58,236 nt of DNA from an uncultured Caryophanales bacterium (lineage in GTDB: Bacteria; Bacillota_I; Bacilli_A; RF39; UBA660). The position numbers were made by a program, and so were the translations under genes. Position 1 is the stretch's first letter; each line of letters begins with the position of its first letter. The notes beneath the pieces were generated by a model, which was not told where the DNA came from, made no database searches, and worked only from the letters and a program-made list of their open reading frames with translations. The DNA lies in the NCBI GenBank assembly GCA_946414975.1, contig CAMKQS010000001.1:1-58236 (forward strand). The letters run 5' to 3'. Below, piece after piece: positions 48,067 to 56,971 of the stretch.

Positions 48067-48633
48067 TTAATCCTCCAATATTTCTACAATGTCCCCTGAT
48101 TTTAATAAATGAGCATTTGCATCATCCGTATCGAGATGTAATTCAAAAAAGGAATTTGGAGCAACTTTTAAATATACATTACTAATTATTCCACCTTTTT
48201 CACCAGGAATTAAAACATTAACTTTCTCTTTTCCTTCTAAGTTATATAAACTCATTTGCTCTTCCAAAATATGTATATGTCTTGTAGCAATTATACAACC
48301 ATCAGTCTCAATTTCACCTTTTGGTCCTACTATAACTATTTTTTCACTATCTGATAAATCTCCGGAATTTCTAACTGGAGGATTTAATCCTAATTTATAA
48401 GAATCAGTTTTCGATATTTCTATTTGCGTATAGTCACGAATTGGTCCTAAAACTCTAACATTACTTATTTCATTTTTTTTAGTCTTAATAGTTACCAATG
48501 ATGATGATTTAAACTGTCCTGGTTGATTTAAATTACCAATATTCTCTAATTCGTAATCTTTTCCAAACAATTTTTCTAAATCACTTTGTTTTAAATGAAC
48601 ATGTCTATTAGAAACACCAACGCTAACCTTCAT
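48067..48633 (-). CDS. pduL: Phosphate propanoyl/acetyltransferase PduL type
   Basis: A 188-residue PduL acyltransferase that swaps CoA and phosphate on short acyl groups. Zinc-binding His in SNRHVHL and ATRHIH, and the conserved LGPIRDYTQIEIS and HLDTDDANA blocks. No N-terminal encapsulation peptide, so it is a cytosolic housekeeping Pta replacing EutD/Pta for acetate production. Ackinase is not in the window. Confidence 0.93.
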   Translation of the reverse strand: MKVSVGVSNRHVHLKQSDLEKLFGKDYELENIGNLNQPGQFKSSSLVTIKTKKNEISNVRVLGPIRDYTQIEISKTDSYKLGLNPPVRNSGDLSDSEKIVIVGPKGEIETDGCIIATRHIHILEEQMSLYNLEGKEKVNVLIPGEKGGIISNVYLKVAPNSFFELHLDTDDANAHLLKSGDIVEILED

Positions 48634-48698
48634 TATATCACCAGTTAAATTATATCATATAATTATCTCTTTTTCTATAATAATTAATACAATTTATT

Positions 48699-50444
48699 TT
48701 ATAAAGCATTATTTTTTTTATAATTTTCAATTATACGCTGCTCAACATAATTAATATAATTCATAATTAAATAATCAATTTCTTGATTGGAGTAACTTTC
48801 TTTATAATGATAATTTGAATTATTAATCAATATTCCCATAATTATTTCTTTATTTAACATCTGAATATCTTCTCTTGCATGTTTACTACTAGTTATTGCT
48901 TCGTAATTATTATCATTTAATATACAACTTAGTGCAAAAAGGATTTGTGCTTTTCCACTATTACCATTTTTATTATACTTCAAATATGTTGTTTTTAATG
49001 AGTCAAATAAAATATCTGAATAAAAAAAACGTTGAATACCGGATACATACTGAGCAATACTAATCTGCTCTTTTTGTATTATTTCTAATATTTTATTTCT
49101 ATAATTACTACTTAATATATTTTTTCGTAAATTATTATCTCTAGTAATTTTTCTTTCATTTCCACTTTTCAAATATTCTTCTAGCATTGTTATAGTAGCA
49201 AAATATCCATATTTTTTAGATGTTATATTAATAAAATCTAACGACAAACTATTATAATTAGTATTATGAAAATCATCATTATTATTTTGAACGAAATCAT
49301 CGTCATTATTATTTAAATTATAGCCTAATAGACTTTGAATATATTTAGAAATACTTAATCCATTTAATTCTCGTATTAAGTTTTGTCTAAAGTTTTTAGA
49401 TATTAACTCTTCTCTTAATCCTTCTCTTTTAGTTATTAATAAAATATCATTAGTATCTACATATTCTTGAAGTTGATTATATGCATTATATCCAGATTGC
49501 GAAATAATAGATACTGCACGAAGTAATAACTCATTCACTTCTTCCTTGCTTAAAACTATTTTTTCTGTTTCTTCTTTTACATTTTCACCCATTAAACATT
49601 GATTAAAAAACATAAAATAATCATTCAAATTAAAACTAGCATTGATACTATTTAATATAAGTTCAAATACTTCCATATAGTTTCGTTTATTTTCTATATA
49701 GTCATCCCTATATCTTATTTGCATAATCATATGCCTAAATATATTATCTTGATTTAAAATAAATTCTTTATTATAGATATCAATAACAAAATTATAAAAA
49801 TCATTAAACCCAACATCGTTTAAATCTTTGCCTTTTTTATCAACAATATAAGCATTAATTAAATGAGAAATCACATTATTATATGAAATATATCCATCAC
49901 AAGCAAGAGCAATTCCATCCTGACTATAAGCAAAAGGATTAGGCTTTAAAAGTCCCTCTTGTATATATTTGTTGTTATTTACAAAATTAAGGATTTTCCT
50001 TGCATCGTATTCATCAACAACTCTAATTACAATATCATCAAATCTAATTTTTTTCCCAATTTTGGAAACATGAGAAATATTATTCACAGATATAAAGTCA
50101 AACAACATTTCCGCCCCTTTTTCAATATGCTCTGAATCAAGAGGAATATATATTTTTATATGATTTTTTGCACGGGTTGTTTTATTATCTCTTGATCTAA
50201 ATTGACAAAAATACTGCCAATTTGGACTATTAAAAACCATTATATTAGGATTATTACTATAATATTCAATCCATTTATCAAATGTATCTGTTAAATCTAC
50301 TTTATAATCCTTTTTATAATCAATACCTAATCTTACTAACCTACTATAAATATCTTCTTTATTAATGTAATAATCACTATTTTCTATACATATATCTCTC
50401 CAAAACTTTAAAAATTGATCAATTCTTTCATATCTTTCTTGCAT
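48699..50444 (-). CDS. Large unknown protein, possibly HopA1-like
   Basis: A 581-residue soluble protein with no signal peptide. The first 230 residues contain FNSPNWQYFCQFRS, KIYIPLDSEHIEKGAEMLF and a block PNPFAYSQDGIALACDGY. This order recalls HopA1-type effector-family proteins known in several bacteria; the match is by eye. The C-terminal half is helical, with Asn/Asp-rich low-complexity stretches. An AT-rich, weakly conserved look and the lone acidic partner gene (50450-50641) are notable. Function unknown. Confidence 0.6.
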   Translation of the reverse strand: MQERYERIDQFLKFWRDICIENSDYYINKEDIYSRLVRLGIDYKKDYKVDLTDTFDKWIEYYSNNPNIMVFNSPNWQYFCQFRSRDNKTTRAKNHIKIYIPLDSEHIEKGAEMLFDFISVNNISHVSKIGKKIRFDDIVIRVVDEYDARKILNFVNNNKYIQEGLLKPNPFAYSQDGIALACDGYISYNNVISHLINAYIVDKKGKDLNDVGFNDFYNFVIDIYNKEFILNQDNIFRHMIMQIRYRDDYIENKRNYMEVFELILNSINASFNLNDYFMFFNQCLMGENVKEETEKIVLSKEEVNELLLRAVSIISQSGYNAYNQLQEYVDTNDILLITKREGLREELISKNFRQNLIRELNGLSISKYIQSLLGYNLNNNDDDFVQNNNDDFHNTNYNSLSLDFINITSKKYGYFATITMLEEYLKSGNERKITRDNNLRKNILSSNYRNKILEIIQKEQISIAQYVSGIQRFFYSDILFDSLKTTYLKYNKNGNSGKAQILFALSCILNDNNYEAITSSKHAREDIQMLNKEIIMGILINNSNYHYKESYSNQEIDYLIMNYINYVEQRIIENYKKNNAL

Positions 50445-50449
50445 ATTAA

Positions 50450-50641
50450 TTAATCTCCATTAAATTCTAAAGTATCTTCTAAATTTATTGATTTCATTTT
50501 AATAGTATTCTCAATATCTTCTTTTTTCATTTCCATTGTGTTTTCAAAATCTTCCTTTAAATCTTCATTACTATCAAGAGTATACTCATCAGCATCTAAA
50601 GGTTCTAAAACTATTTCTTCTCCATGATATTTTACTTTCAT
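50450..50641 (-). CDS. Small acidic protein
   Basis: A 63-residue acidic protein starting MKVKYHGEEIVLEPLDADEY; the second half repeats a pattern ENTxxMKKEDIENTIKMK, LEDTLEF. Strong AGGAGG ribosome binding site 5 nt before ATG, and 5 nt before the next gene, so it is a true gene cotranscribed with the large unknown protein. Unknown function; a partner or antagonist role is a guess. Confidence 0.7.
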   Translation of the reverse strand: MKVKYHGEEIVLEPLDADEYTLDSNEDLKEDFENTMEMKKEDIENTIKMKSINLEDTLEFNGD

Positions 50642-50668
50642 ATATCCTCCTAATTTTACTTAATTATA

Positions 50669-50692
50669 ACATACTTTAAAACATACTTTAAA
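50669..50692. repeat. 12-nt direct repeat in the upstream region
   Basis: ACATACTTTAAA occurs twice in a row (50669-50680, 50681-50692), upstream of a TATAAT (minus) for the 50641 gene. Confidence 0.6.
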
Positions 50693-50709
50693 ATTAAATT
50701 GGAATATTA

Positions 50710-50737
50710 TTGATTTTTTTTTTATTTTTGATACAAT
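50710..50737 (+). promoter_or_regulatory. Promoter of the LemA-family gene
   Basis: -35 TTGATT (50710-50715), 16-nt spacer, -10 TACAAT (50732-50737). Confidence 0.55.
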
Positions 50738-50754
50738 TGTAATAGGGTGATGGT

Positions 50755-51294
50755 ATGGTAGCTTTAATAATTGTATTATTAATATTAATAACTGTTTCAG
50801 TTTGTTTAGTTGTATTTGTTACAACATATAATCATTTTCAAGATTTTATTATTAGAATTAATGAAGCAGAAGAAAGTATTGATGGAGTTTTAAGAAAAAG
50901 ATTTGATTTACTAAACAAGTCAATTGGAATCATTAAAAGCAATACTGATGAGGAAAATGTATTAGAATCTATAATCAAATTGAAAAGTAAAAAAATTACA
51001 AATTTCGAATTGGATAGACAATTATATGATGCAATAAATGAATTTAATACATATAAAGAAAAATATGAAAATTTGAAAACAAATGAAGCATATTTAAAAA
51101 TTGATATCAATTTATTTGAATCTGAATCAGAAATTGTTGCATTAAGAAAATATTATAATGATATAATTACTGATTATAATAAGTTAGTAAAAAATCTTCC
51201 ATCAAACTTTGTTGCGCTAATCAAAGGATACAAAACAAAACCTTACTTTGATGGAAATGAAATTGGAACTGAAGGAACTGATTTTAATTTTTAA
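50755..51294 (+). CDS. LemA family protein
   Basis: A 179-residue protein with an N-terminal membrane helix (3-25) and a LemA-type helical domain (YNHFQDFIIRINEAEESIDGVLRKRFDLLNK; ends with YNKLVKNLPSN and a Pro/Phe stretch). LemA proteins are cytoplasmic-membrane proteins of unclear role. GTG/GGTGATGG-type weak ribosome binding site. Terminator at 51293-51316. Confidence 0.85.
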   Translation: MVALIIVLLILITVSVCLVVFVTTYNHFQDFIIRINEAEESIDGVLRKRFDLLNKSIGIIKSNTDEENVLESIIKLKSKKITNFELDRQLYDAINEFNTYKEKYENLKTNEAYLKIDINLFESESEIVALRKYYNDIITDYNKLVKNLPSNFVALIKGYKTKPYFDGNEIGTEGTDFNF

Positions 51295-51316
51295 ATTTGC
51301 TGTCTGCAAATTTTTT
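51293..51316 (+). terminator. Terminator of the LemA-family gene
   Basis: AAATTTGC/GCAAATTT with a 5-nt loop, followed by T. Confidence 0.75.
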
Positions 51317-51327
51317 ATATTACATGT

Positions 51328-51358
51328 AAAAAGAAAAAGTTTAATACTTTTTCTTTTT
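51328..51358 (-). terminator. Terminator of trxB
   Basis: AAAAAGAAAAAGT/ACTTTTTCTTTTT stem, overlapping the trxB stop. Confidence 0.65.
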
Positions 51359-52262
51359 ATTTATTTTTGTTTATATATTTAATTGCTTCGGTTGCTGCAA
51401 CAGCACCATCAGATGTAGCAGTTACTAATTGCCGTAAAGTTTTTACACGACAATCTCCAGCTACAAAAATTCCCTCAATATTAGTTTTACAATTTTCATT
51501 TGCATTAACATAACCAGATTCATTTATATCTATTAATTTTGAAAAATTAGCATTTTCAGGAATACGTCCTATTGCAACAAATAATCCAGATATCGAAACA
51601 TTCTTTTTATTATTTTCTTTATCAATTATTTCAATAGCCTCAAGGTAATCATTACCAAATAACTTAGCAACATTACTGTTAAATATAAATTCAACATTAT
51701 CCTTCAATTTTAATTTTTCATAATAATCATCTTCGCCTCTAAAAGAATCTCTTCTATGGATTAAATATACCTTTGAAGCAATATCAGACAAGTATAATGC
51801 ATCTTCTAAAGCAGTATTTCCACCACCAACTATAGCAACATCTTTTCCTTTATAAAAAGCACCATCACACGTTGCACAATACGATATACCTCGACCTATA
51901 AATTTATCCTCATTATCTAAATTTAACTTTTTAATTCCACATCCTGTTGCAATTATTATAGTTTTTGTTTCATATGTATTACTAGTTGTAATTACTTTTT
52001 TTACATTACCGTTTTCTAAATTAATTACTTTTTCAAATTTCACTTCTGCACCAAGCTCTATCGCTTGATTATAAGTGTTGGTTGCAAATGTATAACCATC
52101 TATATGAGGAGCAGCAGGATAATTTTCAATATTTAAGGTATTAATAATTTGACCACCGTAAGCTTCTGCCTCTAATACGAGAACTTTTTTTCTTGCACGT
52201 TTTGCATATATAGCTGCTGTAAGACCAGCAGGACCTGCACCAATTATAATAATATCATACAT
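51357..52262 (-). CDS. trxB: Thioredoxin reductase
   Basis: A 301-residue flavoprotein: FAD-binding IIGAGPAGLTAAIYAKRA, redox-active CATCDG, NADPH-binding VGGGNTALEDALYL and the C-terminal FAD block GIFVAGDC. It reduces TrxA. ATG 52262 is preceded by GGAGA. Its ribosome binding site overlaps the trxA stop region. Third gene of gpx-trxA-trxB. Confidence 0.96.
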   Translation of the reverse strand: MYDIIIIGAGPAGLTAAIYAKRARKKVLVLEAEAYGGQIINTLNIENYPAAPHIDGYTFATNTYNQAIELGAEVKFEKVINLENGNVKKVITTSNTYETKTIIIATGCGIKKLNLDNEDKFIGRGISYCATCDGAFYKGKDVAIVGGGNTALEDALYLSDIASKVYLIHRRDSFRGEDDYYEKLKLKDNVEFIFNSNVAKLFGNDYLEAIEIIDKENNKKNVSISGLFVAIGRIPENANFSKLIDINESGYVNANENCKTNIEGIFVAGDCRVKTLRQLVTATSDGAVAATEAIKYINKNK

Positions 52263-52263
52263 A

Positions 52264-52575
52264 TTAATCTCCAATTATTTTTTCTATCTCTTCTTTCGGT
52301 TTAAAACCTATACTTCTCTCTATTTCTTTACCATTTTCAAATTTAATAACACAAGGTATAGAAGAAACTCCATACGACATAGCTAAGTTTTCAGCTTCAT
52401 CAACATTTATAGATACAATCTTAATATTTTCGTTATTACTAGCTACTTGCTCCAAAACAGGTCTTAACATTTTGCATGGTCCACACCAATTTGCATAAAA
52501 ATCAACTAGCACTTTCTTTTTTTCTTTAATGACCTCTTTTTCAAATTCATTTTCATTTATTTCAATAACATTCAT
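52264..52575 (-). CDS. trxA: Thioredoxin
   Basis: A 103-residue thioredoxin with active site ANWCGPCKML and cis-Pro SSIPCVIKFENG. It supplies electrons from TrxB to the peroxidase encoded just upstream. The start has AGGAGAAT. Confidence 0.97.
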   Translation of the reverse strand: MNVIEINENEFEKEVIKEKKKVLVDFYANWCGPCKMLRPVLEQVASNNENIKIVSINVDEAENLAMSYGVSSIPCVIKFENGKEIERSIGFKPKEEIEKIIGD

Positions 52576-52589
52576 AGTATTCTCCTTTA

Positions 52590-53129
52590 TTATAATAGTT
52601 TTTCAATATCGTCTTTAAAAGATATAGGATCACTAGTTGGATCATATCTTTTAACAACATTACCATTTTTATCAACTAAAAATTTTGTAAAATTCCATTT
52701 AATATCATTATCTTTTGTTGCAGTTTTACTTATTTTACTAATAGCCTTCATAGCCATTTTGTTTTTCAAACCTTTGACCTCTTCTTTTGGCATTTTTTCT
52801 TTTAAAAAAGTATATAATGGATGCTCACTATCACCATTTACTTCTATTTTAGAAAATTGGTCAAATTTAGTTTGATATTTTGCTTGACAAAAATCATGAA
52901 TTTCATCAACGCTTCCAGGAGCTTGATGTCCAAATTGATTACAAGGAAAATCTAATATTTCAAATCCTTTATCATGATATAATTCATATAACTGTTCTAA
53001 TCCCTTATATTGAGGCGTAAAACCACACCCTGTAGCAGTATTTACTATTAATAATACTTTATCTTTAAAATCAGATAATAAAATTTCTTCATTTAATCTA
53101 TTTTTTACTTTAATATCATAAATATTCAT
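52590..53129 (-). CDS. Glutathione peroxidase-family (thioredoxin-dependent) peroxidase
   Basis: A 179-residue Gpx-family enzyme: catalytic Cys in NTATGCGFTPQY, FPCNQFGHQAPG with the resolving Cys region, and WNFTKFLVD. Cys instead of Sec and the adjacent trx genes suggest it uses thioredoxin. ATG 53129 has AAGGAG. First gene of a complete peroxide-reduction unit. Confidence 0.94.
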   Translation of the reverse strand: MNIYDIKVKNRLNEEILLSDFKDKVLLIVNTATGCGFTPQYKGLEQLYELYHDKGFEILDFPCNQFGHQAPGSVDEIHDFCQAKYQTKFDQFSKIEVNGDSEHPLYTFLKEKMPKEEVKGLKNKMAMKAISKISKTATKDNDIKWNFTKFLVDKNGNVVKRYDPTSDPISFKDDIEKLL

Positions 53130-53185
53130 ATATTTCTCCTTATTTTCTATAATATCATCACTATTATATAGTGTCAAATACAATA

Positions 53186-53932
53186 CTATTTTTCTACATA
53201 TTTTATCAATTTAGCATGCAATACAACTCTATTTTCATCATCATAACAACTTGATAAAGTAAGTATTTTATCCCCTGCATTTACATCACTATTAAAATTA
53301 TATATACTTCTATTTTTTATTAAATTGATAAAATTAATATTATCATTTGTTGTATTAAAATTAATATCTAAATAGTCATCTGTTTCCTTAATTTTATATA
53401 CACTAAATACTTGCCATAAACTACTTGATTTAAAATTTGAATACTTAACTATATAATTATCTTTATTACTATACCAACTTTCTTTTACTACATTTCTTAA
53501 ACTTCCAAACATAGTATTATCTAATCTACCATGAGCATATAAAATAGTATTAGCATCTAAATAATCATTACTATTTCTATAGTCCATAAAAACCCACCCA
53601 GCTTTATTGTAAGTCTTATCAAAAGAATGATCTAAATAAAAACTATTATTATCGGTTTTAACTATGGGATAATCAATATTTGTATTATTAACTTTTATAT
53701 ATCCAACAGTATCTGGATTAATCTTGATTAATTCAGTAAGATCAACATACATCATTCTTTTATCCTCTTCTATAGGTACTAAATTAGTATTTTTTTCTAT
53801 TTTTTCAATAATTTTATGTGTTTTATTATTATCTATAAACCATTCTACTATATGTTTTGCCGAAATAATAAAAATAACAAATAAACATAACAAAATAATA
53901 TAACACATAATTCTAATTATTCTATTTTTCAT
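53186..53932 (-). CDS. srtB: Class B sortase
   Basis: A 248-residue transpeptidase: N-terminal membrane helix (7-27), LYAHGRLDNTMFGSL with the catalytic His, TLSSCYDD with the Cys, and Arg in NRVVLHA. It attaches surface proteins to the cell wall. No sorting-signal protein lies beside it. Own promoter (53954-53982). Confidence 0.92.
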   Translation of the reverse strand: MKNRIIRIMCYIILLCLFVIFIISAKHIVEWFIDNNKTHKIIEKIEKNTNLVPIEEDKRMMYVDLTELIKINPDTVGYIKVNNTNIDYPIVKTDNNSFYLDHSFDKTYNKAGWVFMDYRNSNDYLDANTILYAHGRLDNTMFGSLRNVVKESWYSNKDNYIVKYSNFKSSSLWQVFSVYKIKETDDYLDINFNTTNDNINFINLIKNRSIYNFNSDVNAGDKILTLSSCYDDENRVVLHAKLIKYVEK

Positions 53933-53953
53933 AATATCTCCACTTTCTATTTT

Positions 53954-53982
53954 ATCTTAACATTTTACTTTATAAAATGCAA
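53954..53982 (-). promoter_or_regulatory. Promoter of the sortase gene
   Basis: -35 TTGCAT (53982-53977), 17-nt spacer, -10 TAAGAT (53959-53954). Confidence 0.5.
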
Positions 53983-53984
53983 TT

Positions 53985-54008
53985 AAAGAGCCTATATTTA
54001 GACTCTTT
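53985..54008 (-). terminator. Hairpin after divIC
   Basis: AAAGAGTCTA/TAGGCTCTTT, 10-bp stem with 4-nt loop; only a weak T-run. Confidence 0.55.
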
Positions 54009-54429
54009 ATTTATTTTTTTTTCGACTTTTAATAATAAGAATTAAAAATACTAAAGTAATAAAAGAACTAAGACCAATAACAATATAATTTGAATTTATT
54101 TCATTATTTACTTTGTTTATTTTTTCATCTTCTTCTTTTAATTTTATTATATATTCTCCTTCTTTTGAATAAGAATAATTTTCTCTTGCATATTTAGCAA
54201 GATATTCTGGATCATTTAATTCATCTATTTGTAGCTGTAATTTCTTAGCATCCTTTTTCAATTCACTATATTCTTTTTTTAATTCTAACTTTTCATTTTC
54301 TAATTTATGTATTTGATATATTTCATATCCCAAACAAAATATAAAATAAAAAATACATACTACAGATAGAATACCAAATATACGTAATCTTCTTTTTGTA
54401 GATTTTGATATTTTCTTAGCATTTGCCAT
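54007..54429 (-). CDS. divIC: Cell-division protein DivIC (septum formation initiator)
   Basis: A 140-residue DivIC/FtsB: basic N-terminus, one membrane helix (about 17-37), a coiled coil (38-75) and the DPEYLAKYARENYSYSKEGEY motif. An extra C-terminal membrane helix (about 112-134) is unusual. It forms the FtsL/DivIB complex at the septum. It follows yabQ as in Bacillus. Confidence 0.9.
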   Translation of the reverse strand: MANAKKISKSTKRRLRIFGILSVVCIFYFIFCLGYEIYQIHKLENEKLELKKEYSELKKDAKKLQLQIDELNDPEYLAKYARENYSYSKEGEYIIKLKEEDEKINKVNNEINSNYIVIGLSSFITLVFLILIIKSRKKNK

Positions 54430-54450
54430 ATCATCACCATAATAATTTTA

Positions 54451-54738
54451 TCATTTTTTATTTTTTTTTGCAATTACGCTAATTAAAATGTCATACATAA
54501 TAAAACCAACTATGATTGCAAATATAGAATATATATGAAATATTACATATCCTATTTTATCTATAGCAATAAAATATATTATAGCCATTAATAGTACCAA
54601 TAAAAATGTCAATATAATTCTTACTATTTTTTTTTGCTTTTTTATTTTTGAATACAAAACATCAAGAAAAATTGAAAATAAAAAACCATATATTAAAGAA
54701 AAAATTATTAGCTTAATTTGTATATTTAATTCAATCAT
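54451..54738 (-). CDS. yabQ: YabQ-like spore cortex protein
   Basis: A 95-residue, largely membrane-embedded protein (three to four helices), starting MIELNIQIKLIIFSLIYG. Its position between yabP and divIC and its hydrophobic pattern match YabQ, needed for spore cortex formation in Bacillus. Overlaps yabP by 4 nt. Confidence 0.75.
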   Translation of the reverse strand: MIELNIQIKLIIFSLIYGFLFSIFLDVLYSKIKKQKKIVRIILTFLLVLLMAIIYFIAIDKIGYVIFHIYSIFAIIVGFIMYDILISVIAKKNKK

Positions 54739-55019
54739 TTAAATAATTTACTAAAAATACTTTCTTCGTTATTTTTTTTATCTTTATCTGATTTATATAT
54801 AATACTATCTATTTTTCCTTTAATAGAAACATCTCCTTGATATGTATCCAATTTAACAATCTCTAAATTTAATCCCTTTATACACATTTCTCCCATAATT
54901 GTCTCTAATAAAAATTCTTTATCGTTAAAATTATCTATTTTTTTTACTCCACTAATATTAATACTAGATCTTTTAATTATATTTACTGTATGATTTACTG
55001 GTGTTATTTCTTTATCCAT
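54735..55019 (-). CDS. yabP: YabP-like sporulation protein
   Basis: A 94-residue soluble protein beginning MDKEITPVNHTVNIIKRSSI with a beta-rich core; NHxxxIxxRSxxxxxGVxxxDxF and GxxxIKGxxL fit the YabP/YqfC family. It is conserved with YabQ in spore formers. Coupled to yabQ by ATGA. Ribosome binding site GGGAGG. Confidence 0.82.
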   Translation of the reverse strand: MDKEITPVNHTVNIIKRSSINISGVKKIDNFNDKEFLLETIMGEMCIKGLNLEIVKLDTYQGDVSIKGKIDSIIYKSDKDKKNNEESIFSKLFK

Positions 55020-55061
55020 ATTTGCCTCCCATACAATATATGTATAAAATAATTAAATATG

Positions 55062-55089
55062 AAAAAAACAAACATTATTTTGTTTGTTT
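55062..55089 (-). terminator. Terminator of spoVG
   Basis: AAACAAAC/GTTTGTTT with T-run, overlapping the spoVG stop. Confidence 0.7.
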
Positions 55090-55332
55090 TTCATATTCAG
55101 GTAAAATTGCATCATTAAATAATTGTCTAGTTTCTGAATTAATTGGATAAACAATATCTCTATTTGTTCCATCTTTTGCTTTTCTATTAGGCATAGATAA
55201 GAATAATCCATTTTCTCCTTCTTTTACTCTAATACCTGTTACCTTAAAACAATCATCAACAAGAACTGAAGCAATTGCTTTTGTTTTACTATCTCCTTCA
55301 ATTAAGTATAGATTTTCTAATGTAATTTTCAT
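55075..55332 (-). CDS. spoVG: SpoVG family nucleic-acid-binding protein
   Basis: An 85-residue SpoVG protein. IASVLVDDCFKVTGIRVKEG, LFLSMPNRKAKDG and DIVYPIN are the conserved core. SpoVG binds RNA/DNA and regulates septation, cell wall and sporulation genes. Strong GAGGAG before ATG. Own promoter at 55362-55390. Confidence 0.94.
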   Translation of the reverse strand: MKITLENLYLIEGDSKTKAIASVLVDDCFKVTGIRVKEGENGLFLSMPNRKAKDGTNRDIVYPINSETRQLFNDAILPEYEKQTK

Positions 55333-55361
55333 ATAATTCTCCTCTCATACTATACATTTTA

Positions 55362-55390
55362 AGTATATAATATTTATTAATAAATTGCAA
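55362..55390 (-). promoter_or_regulatory. Promoter of spoVG
   Basis: -35 TTGCAA (55390-55385), 17-nt spacer, -10 TATACT (55367-55362). Confidence 0.65.
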
Positions 55391-55404
55391 TAGATACTTT
55401 CAAT

Positions 55405-55839
55405 TTATAAATATTCCTTTCTTATTTGCCTATTAATATCTTTTTCTTTCAATGCCTCTCTTTTATCATAAATCTTTTTTCCTTTTCCGATACCTAATAA
55501 TATTTTTGCTTTATTTTTACTAAAATAAAGTTTTATTGGTACTAATGTATAACCCTTAATGCTAATTTTATCTTTTATCTTTAATATTTCATTTTTATGT
55601 AATAATAACTTTCTAGTTCTAGTCTCATTATGATTAAATATATTACCATTCTCATAATGACTTATATGCATATTCAATATAAAAACTTCGCCATTTCTTA
55701 CTATAGCATAACTATCCTTAAGATTAGCTTTACCGTCCCTAATAGATTTTATTTCAGTTCCAGTTAGAACTATTCCCGCCTCATAAGTATCTGATATCAA
55801 ATAATCATATAAAGCTTTTCTATTCTTTATTTCAATCAT
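55405..55839 (-). CDS. smpB: SsrA-binding protein SmpB
   Basis: A 144-residue Smp[40 protein letters not shown] and the Lys-rich tail that folds in the ribosome's mRNA channel ([19 protein letters not shown]). It acts with tmRNA in ribosome rescue. Start ATG 55839 (GTGAGG upstream). It overlaps the end of the CapA gene by 8 nt. tmRNA is not in the window. Confidence 0.95.
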   Translation of the reverse strand: MIEIKNRKALYDYLISDTYEAGIVLTGTEIKSIRDGKANLKDSYAIVRNGEVFILNMHISHYENGNIFNHNETRTRKLLLHKNEILKIKDKISIKGYTLVPIKLYFSKNKAKILLGIGKGKKIYDKREALKEKDINRQIRKEYL

Positions 55840-56971
55840 ATTTAACCTCACTATTTACAATATTCATATACTTTTCTTCTAAAGATTTATAATTTGGCAA
55901 TATACTATCATTTAACTGTGAAAATGCATATAACTTATACTTAGTATCACTAGTTGTAGAATAGGTATATATTAAATTCTTATTAACATTTTCAAATGTA
56001 ACTTTAGAATCATTAACAACAATATCCATACCAACCATAAGCCCTATAGTTTTATCAATACCCATAGGTCTTTGACCAGATAAAAAGTTACCTAATGAAT
56101 ATATTACTAGCGTATCATTAACATATCCAACTGGCTGAACTACGTGTGGATGAGATCCAATTATTAAATTAACACCAAGACTAGATAAATAATTTGCTAT
56201 TTCTTTTTCTCCTTCTGTAGGATCAAATACATATTCTTCTCCCCAATGCATAGATACAATAATCACATCAACTTTATCTTTTATTTTATCTATATCTTCT
56301 TTTGCTTGTTTTTCCGAATAAACATTAAGTAAGTACTCCTTTCCTTTAGGCATAGAAAGACCGTTAGTAGTTGTTGTGTAGGCTAAAAATGCATACTTAA
56401 TACCATTTTGTTCATAAACCTTTATATCATTTCTCTCTTCCCATGAAGAATAAGTTCCAGCCGTTATTACATTCTTACTTTTCCAATATTCATTAGAATT
56501 CAATATACCCTTTTCATCTTTGTCAAGAGAATGATTATTGGCAAGACTTACTAAATTAAAACCTAAGTCAACCATATTATCTCCAATTTCTTCGGGAGAG
56601 TTAAATCTTGGATAATGAGATACTCCTAAAGCTTTACCACCAATAATTGTCTCTTGATTATAATATTTTAAATCATAATCACTTATAAGGGGTTTTATAT
56701 TTTCTATCATACCACTAAAATCATAACTATTATTTCCAACTCTAGCATCTATGTATACAGCCCCATGAATTAAACAGTCTCCTACTGCAACCAAAGACAT
56801 TTTCTTAGTCTCAACTTTATTACTTACTTCATTATTAGATTTTTTTCCTTTTGATTCTTTTTTTTCAACATCACTATCAGGTTTTATTAAGTAAACAACA
56901 CTTAAAATTATTCCTATTATAATTATAAGAAATACAAACACTGGCATTTTCTTTACTTTTCTTTTTCTCAC
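55832..56971 (-). CDS. CapA-family protein (second copy)
   Basis: A 379-residue CapA/PgsA-type protein: N-terminal membrane helix (10-28), a charged linker, then the metallophosphatase-like PGA_cap domain with [34 protein letters not shown] and GSHPHVVQP. It starts with GTG (AGGTG upstream). CapA helps make poly-gamma-glutamate capsule; CapB/C were not seen. Tandem paralogue of the next gene, overlapping it by 4 nt. Confidence 0.88.
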   Translation of the reverse strand: MRKRKVKKMPVFVFLIIIIGIILSVVYLIKPDSDVEKKESKGKKSNNEVSNKVETKKMSLVAVGDCLIHGAVYIDARVGNNSYDFSGMIENIKPLISDYDLKYYNQETIIGGKALGVSHYPRFNSPEEIGDNMVDLGFNLVSLANNHSLDKDEKGILNSNEYWKSKNVITAGTYSSWEERNDIKVYEQNGIKYAFLAYTTTTNGLSMPKGKEYLLNVYSEKQAKEDIDKIKDKVDVIIVSMHWGEEYVFDPTEGEKEIANYLSSLGVNLIIGSHPHVVQPVGYVNDTLVIYSLGNFLSGQRPMGIDKTIGLMVGMDIVVNDSKVTFENVNKNLIYTYSTTSDTKYKLYAFSQLNDSILPNYKSLEEKYMNIVNSEVKYD

